A DNA stretch of 64,000 nt from NCBI RefSeq assembly GCF_030317145.1, contig NZ_JASZYE010000012.1, forward strand, positions 1 through 64,000, read 5' to 3'. Under the pieces are notes generated by a model, which saw nothing but the letters and a program-made list of their open reading frames with translations, was not told the origin of the DNA and ran no database searches. The stretch comes from Variovorax flavidus (GTDB taxonomy: Bacteria > Pseudomonadota > Gammaproteobacteria > Burkholderiales > Burkholderiaceae_C). Position 1 is the first letter of the stretch; the number at the start of each line of letters is the position of its first letter. Of this stretch, positions 60,221-64,000 are shown one piece after another. A program made the position numbers and the translations under genes.

Positions 60221-61551
60221 GGTGCACGACGATGCTTGCCCATGCCCAACCGGGCCGGCTGCGCATCTTCGTCGCTGAGCGTGCTCAGAAAGGCGACGAT
60301 AGCCTGCACCTCCGACTCGGTCAGAGCCGGCGCTTCGCCAGGCTTGCGGTCCATCGGCGGAGTGAGTTGATCGACATTGCCGCGATGTTCTGGCGGCAGG
60401 TCATCAAATCGCTCGACGCCTTTACCTTTGCTCGGATACCAGCGGGCCGCGTGCACGTCGCGTCCAGCATAGAAGCGCACGGCATCTGCCAAGTTCTCGA
60501 ACACGCCGTTGTGCATGAACGTTGATCGCGTGGCCACATTGCGCAGGCTGGGCGTCTTGAACATGCCGCAGTATTTCTCGTCCGAACCTAGGCTGCCTGG
60601 CTTTCGCAGCGGGCCGCACAGGCCTTCGTCAAAAAAGTTCGGATCCGCATTCGCGGCCAGCTTGCGGTTGCGCGGCACGCCCAAGGCGGCAAAGGAATAG
60701 TCGGTGAGCAGCGGCGGCGCGCCATTGGCGCCCGGTGCCACGGTGTGGCACGAAGCGCAGTTCCCCTTTGCCGGATCGACGAATACGCGCAGGCCCCGTG
60801 CTTCTTGCTCACTCAATCGGGCTCGCCCTTTGAGGTAGTTGTCGAACTTGCTGGTGTAGGGCGCGAAGCTGGGATCGTCCAACTCGAAGCGTTCGAGCGC
60901 CGCTGCCAGTCCATCGACGGCTTTTACATCGTCCGCCAGCGCCGCAGCGCCGAACACGCGAGCGAACTGGTCCGCATAGGGCGCGGCGCGCAGCCGCGCG
61001 GCTAGTGCCGCATCGTCGCGATTGGCCATCTCTGCCGGATCGAACAATGGCGCGCGCGCCTGCTCGCGCAAGTTGTCGAAACGACCGTCGCGGGCAAACC
61101 CGCCAGTCGGGACCGAGTCGATCTCGATGGCGCGTTCAATCGGGTCGCGCTGATGTTCCTTGTACCAGACCGACGTGCGCGGCAGCACGTAGCGCAGCGA
61201 GGGAACGGTACGCAGGCCTAGGCGGTCCATGGACTCGCCGCCCGGCTGTATCGGACGACCGTCCGGCGGGCCATAGGCGTGCTCAGGGCTGTGGCAGCTG
61301 GCGCAAGACTGGCGTCCCGACGCGGAAAGAGATGCATCGACAAACATCTGGCGGCCCAGCGCGGCCATGGCCGCTCGGTCCTCTGCAGATGCTGGCCGTG
61401 TGGACTGCGGCTGTGCTTGTGCCGGCATCTGTGGTTGCGCCTGCGCCGCGGGTGGTGGCGAGGCGGGCTGCGGGGTCGGGCCGCAGGCAGCCAGGGCAAT
61501 GAAAAGCGCCGCGCATGGCGCGGCGCTCAAAGCGAGTTGCTTTATCTTCAA
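60217..61551 (-). CDS. Di-haem cytochrome c peroxidase-like lipoprotein
   Basis: The product is 444 residues from the TTG at 61551, which gives a lipoprotein signal with C23 (ALAAC). Two CASCH haem-binding motifs are present (C83-H87, and near residue 260), with GGFARDGRFDNLREQA and FKTPSLRNVATRSTFMHNGVF in between and after, as in MauG/CcpA-type peroxidases. A Pro/Gln/Ala-rich linker follows the lipid anchor. It lies 22 bp after the phosphoesterase gene and shares its transcript, a recurring pairing in beta-proteobacteria as I recall. Confidence 0.88.
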   Translation of the reverse strand: MKIKQLALSAAPCAALFIALAACGPTPQPASPPPAAQAQPQMPAQAQPQSTRPASAEDRAAMAALGRQMFVDASLSASGRQSCASCHSPEHAYGPPDGRPIQPGGESMDRLGLRTVPSLRYVLPRTSVWYKEHQRDPIERAIEIDSVPTGGFARDGRFDNLREQARAPLFDPAEMANRDDAALAARLRAAPYADQFARVFGAAALADDVKAVDGLAAALERFELDDPSFAPYTSKFDNYLKGRARLSEQEARGLRVFVDPAKGNCASCHTVAPGANGAPPLLTDYSFAALGVPRNRKLAANADPNFFDEGLCGPLRKPGSLGSDEKYCGMFKTPSLRNVATRSTFMHNGVFENLADAVRFYAGRDVHAARWYPSKGKGVERFDDLPPEHRGNVDQLTPPMDRKPGEAPALTESEVQAIVAFLSTLSDEDAQPARLGMGKHRRAP

Positions 61552-61573
61552 GAGCGAATCACCGATCAGTCGG

Positions 61574-62929
61574 TCAGTTGGCGAAAACCTCGGGCGTGGC
61601 AAAGGAAGCCAAACCCGGCTGGTTCGCGTAGCCGAGGTACTCGGGCAGGTTGAAGATCTGCTCGATGCTGCGCAGCAGCGAGTAGTGATTGTGCGGTGTG
61701 TCGACCACCGTGCCGGCCTTGATGAACGGCGAGATCATCACCGCGCCGGTGCGGCCACCGCCCTGGGCAGGGAAGACCAGGTCGTATTGAGCCGTCGCCG
61801 AGACCGGGAACGTTTGCGTGTACGGATAGCTAACGTTCGGGCCGGCCGGCTGGCTGCAGCAGGCCTCGTCGCCGAAATTCACCGTGTAGTGCATCTTGCC
61901 GTCGCCGTCCGTGGTCACGACCACACCGCTGGCGGCGTTCTCGTCGAAGTTGATGATCAACAGGCCGTCCTTCTTGAACGCCGCGGATTCCATGATCTTC
62001 GGGACCCACACCTTCAGGAACGCGTCGATCTGCGTCAAGCCGCCCGGATTGCCATCGGCGCAGCGATGGGTGCCGTCCGAGGCGCCAACGCCGGTGCCAT
62101 CGCCGTCGTGTCCGTCGTTGCAGACATTGGGCGTGATGAACGTGAAGTTCGGCGTGCTCTCGATCTTGGCCAAGTCGGCCTCAAGCTTGTCGAGGGCGAC
62201 GACATTGGTGTCGCAGTCAGGCGAGTCGATGATCGAGTGGAAATACACGAATGGGTTGTGGCGCGACGCGTACTGATCGCCCTTGGGGACCGCAGCGCTG
62301 GGGGCCAGCTGCTTATTCGTCTGATCGGTGGTGCCAAGGACAGGATGCCCGCAGGTCGCGCTCTCGCGGGTTGGGTCATTGCCCATGTCTTCCATGTAGC
62401 CGCGCCAGGTCAGGCCCTTGGCCTTCAGCTGGTCCGGCAGGGTCTTGACCGACGCGGGATAGACGCAGCCGGTTCCGATGGGCAAGCCATCGGCGGTGGT
62501 GCCGGTCTGCACGAAGTCCTTGTATGTCGTGCAATCGCCGGTGGTCTCGGGCGTCACAGGCTGACCGCTGATCATCGCGATGTAGTTGGTCAGGCTCGCG
62601 TGGCCGGTGCCGAAATATTGCGTGAACAGCGCGCCCATCGAGGGCAGCGTCTTTTGCAGATACGGGTCTTGCGTGCTGCTGCCGAACGTGTCTGCGTAGC
62701 TCTTGTTTTCCAGGGTGATCACGAACACGTGCTTCACACGCTGCGCACCGGTCTCGGCGGGCGGTGTGACGGTGGTGTCGGGGGGCGGATTGGTGGCGGT
62801 CTGGGTGCCACTGGTGTTGAAGGCACTGCTGCTGTCGCCACCACCACAGGCGACGATAACCGCGGTCACCGTCACTGCAGCCAGGCTTGCGCCTATCCAT
62901 TTCAGCCAACTCTTGTTGGTACGACTCAT
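61574..62929 (-). CDS. AcpA-type acid phosphatase / phospholipase C-like lipoprotein
   Basis: The product is 451 residues; the ATG at 62929 follows TAGGAACTTAAGA. The lipobox VIVAC gives C28. The phosphoesterase domain has VFVITLENKSYADTFG with the metal/nucleophile region, GTGHASLTNYIAMISGQ, LLIINFDENAASG and the closing HNHYSLLRSIEQIFNLPEYLG (read in parts). It hydrolyses phosphate esters at the cell surface or in the periplasm. Three Pho half-sites in tandem lie 65 bp upstream; the cytochrome c peroxidase gene follows. Confidence 0.9.
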   Translation of the reverse strand: MSRTNKSWLKWIGASLAAVTVTAVIVACGGGDSSSAFNTSGTQTATNPPPDTTVTPPAETGAQRVKHVFVITLENKSYADTFGSSTQDPYLQKTLPSMGALFTQYFGTGHASLTNYIAMISGQPVTPETTGDCTTYKDFVQTGTTADGLPIGTGCVYPASVKTLPDQLKAKGLTWRGYMEDMGNDPTRESATCGHPVLGTTDQTNKQLAPSAAVPKGDQYASRHNPFVYFHSIIDSPDCDTNVVALDKLEADLAKIESTPNFTFITPNVCNDGHDGDGTGVGASDGTHRCADGNPGGLTQIDAFLKVWVPKIMESAAFKKDGLLIINFDENAASGVVVTTDGDGKMHYTVNFGDEACCSQPAGPNVSYPYTQTFPVSATAQYDLVFPAQGGGRTGAVMISPFIKAGTVVDTPHNHYSLLRSIEQIFNLPEYLGYANQPGLASFATPEVFAN

Positions 62930-62994
62930 TCTTAAGTTCCTAGTTGTTTTCATCGAGTGCGTAGCGCTCGCCGCGCATAGCGGTGCAAGAGGCT

Positions 62995-63023
62995 ATGACA
63001 GCCAGATGACGGTCGCGTGACGC
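62995..63023 (-). promoter_or_regulatory. Triple Pho half-site before the acpA-like gene
   Basis: On the minus strand GCGTCAC-GCGA-CCGTCAT-CTGG-CTGTCAT gives three half-sites at an exact 11-bp period. The last is a perfect consensus and the middle has one mismatch. It is the best site in the window. Confidence 0.75.
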
Positions 63024-63227
63024 AGACAGGCGAGATCGTCTTGCGAGGCCAGCCGCCTGTCGCTCGCGTGACAACGGGCGTTGGCCGCTAGAGAACCAGC
63101 ACTTTTGTAGGTTGAAGTACCTTGAGGCGGACGCGCGCGGGGCAGCTGTTGCACATACGGTCGTCTTCGCAGGACACTGAGCTCGTCGGTTGGCATGAGG
63201 AGTCCGTTCACGGGCAGGGTGACGCAC

Positions 63228-63470
63228 ATGGAGGTCTTGAAGAAGAACTTCGATTACAAGGGACACGAGGTGGTCATCGTGACCAGACTCGATGGCGACG
63301 CATGGACTTGGCGATACACGATTGACGATCTGCAGTCGTTCGCAGCGGCCAACGTGGGCCACTGGACAGAAGCCGGCGCCTTGATGGAAGCGGCCGCGGA
63401 TGCCAAGAAGCACATCGATGAAATGTCCGACGGGTCCGGCGGCAAGGGGGACTCCGGCCATGCCGCTTGA
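63228..63470 (+). CDS. Small hypothetical protein
   Basis: The product is 80 residues. It begins MEVLKKNFDYKGHEVVIVTRL, and the WTWRYTIDDLQSF core suggests a small beta-alpha fold. A helix and a Gly/Ser/Lys-rich tail end it. I believe similar proteins occur widely in Burkholderiales, but the function is unknown. The ATG at 63228 (AGGGTGACGCAC) is preferred over 63195. It is divergent from the acpA-like gene. Confidence 0.6.
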   Translation: MEVLKKNFDYKGHEVVIVTRLDGDAWTWRYTIDDLQSFAAANVGHWTEAGALMEAAADAKKHIDEMSDGSGGKGDSGHAA

Positions 63471-63668
63471 ACCACTGGCCAGGCCTTGCCGCGCATCGGC
63501 GGTCGCAAGAGTGGAATCCCTGCCTTGTGCAGCGCGACTGTCATCCCATATGCGCTGAAGACGCCGACTCGATCTTCACCTCGGGAACCAGCGACGGCAC
63601 GCGACTTATTAACGTCGTCGTCACTTTTCTCGCGAACAAGTCTGGTACGGCGCTTGCAGGAGACTGAC

Positions 63669-63974
63669 ATGCTGACGATCGACCAAAAGGAAAGAATTCT
63701 TCGCCAGGCAGGCGTCGCGGTTCCCGATTTTCCGCCGGGCCACGCAAGAACTGCTGCGCGAAATCCGGACGTGGGCGAGAAGGCCATGTCATCCAAGGCG
63801 CGAATGCCACCTGAGGCGCGTCAAGAGGCAGTCGCGCAATGGGCCGCGAGCATCGAAGCGCTGTACGTTGAGTACGTGGCCAAGCGCGCGGCAAAGAGTC
63901 TGCGCGATGCCGAGGATGCGCGCCGCCTGGGCATGCTTCGCGAGGCCGCGCAACGAGGTCCCGACCACTATTGA
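63669..63974 (+). CDS. Small hypothetical helical protein
   Basis: The product is 101 residues behind AGGAGACTGAC. Charged helices dominate (TIDQKERILRQAGV, EARQEAVAQWAASIEALYVEYVAKRAAKSLRDAEDAR, read in parts). There is no signal peptide or motif. It is the last gene before the window ends at 64000; nothing is seen in the final 26 bases. Confidence 0.6.
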   Translation: MLTIDQKERILRQAGVAVPDFPPGHARTAARNPDVGEKAMSSKARMPPEARQEAVAQWAASIEALYVEYVAKRAAKSLRDAEDARRLGMLREAAQRGPDHY

Positions 63975-64000
63975 TGCAGCGGGCGCGGCCAGACGGTGGA

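Noticed and set aside
61367..62935. Long plus-strand frame opposite the acpA-like gene
   Set aside because: Shadow of the clear phosphoesterase and cytochrome genes; no ribosome-binding site.
63538..63544. CTGTCAT upstream of the last gene as a Pho site
   Set aside because: Single half-site with no partner at 11 bp on either side.

Overview
The window is GC-rich chromosomal DNA with densely packed genes. It probably comes from a Variovorax-like member of the Burkholderiales (Comamonadaceae). This is inferred from gene content: an AaeXAB-type efflux operon, GlxA-type regulators, DUF4148-like repeat proteins, a TIGR02466-type oxygenase and a cytochrome c peroxidase/AcpA-type phosphoesterase pair. 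I see no rRNA or tRNA genes, CRISPR arrays, insertion sequences, phage genes or replication origin. Nothing in base composition marks a recently acquired island.

Region 1 (1-38 kb) is mixed accessory metabolism and regulation. In order it holds: a truncated gene; small exported proteins; an HbpS/GlcG-like protein divergent from a LysR regulator; a 1110-residue autotransporter; an NTF2-fold protein with a lipoprotein; an AraC regulator; a CadC-like winged-helix/TPR regulator; cupin, lipocalin-like and MgtC proteins; an enoyl-CoA hydratase/PfpI pair; two Tat-exported epoxide-hydrolase-type enzymes followed by Ohr; a thiolase/PaaG-like/MaoC acyl-CoA neighbourhood with two GlxA paralogues; a ChaC enzyme; an SDR; and a four-gene efflux operon (FUSC/AaeB, AaeX, AaeA and an outer-membrane factor) whose genes all overlap by ATGA. 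An orphan LuxR-type regulator with a degenerate receiver closes this part.

Region 2 (38-63 kb) is the most coherent and interesting part. It looks like a phosphate-starvation (Pho) island. It encodes a secreted phytase-like esterase, a PiT phosphate transporter, a secreted 5'-nucleotidase with a TPR/degenerate-trypsin partner, a secreted PHP-domain protein with a PPIase and a frameshifted HupE/UreJ protein, a 2OG-Fe(II) oxygenase with a membrane-spermidine-synthase-like fusion, a TonB-dependent receptor with a small anchored partner, an orphan PstS, and a lipoprotein phosphoesterase with a cytochrome c peroxidase. Upstream of seven of these transcription units I read direct repeats of the PhoB type (7-bp CTGTCAT-like half-sites every 11 bp). 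They range from good to weak, and the acpA-like gene has three in a row. The likely joint job is release, capture and import of phosphate from organic sources across both membranes. The TonB receptor, PHP protein, PPIase, HupE, oxygenase and spermidine-synthase-like genes would be an uncharacterised Pho-controlled subsystem.

Functions come from motifs and remembered family features, not from database searches. Start codons were chosen from ribosome-binding sites, signal peptides and overlaps; uncertain ones are flagged.
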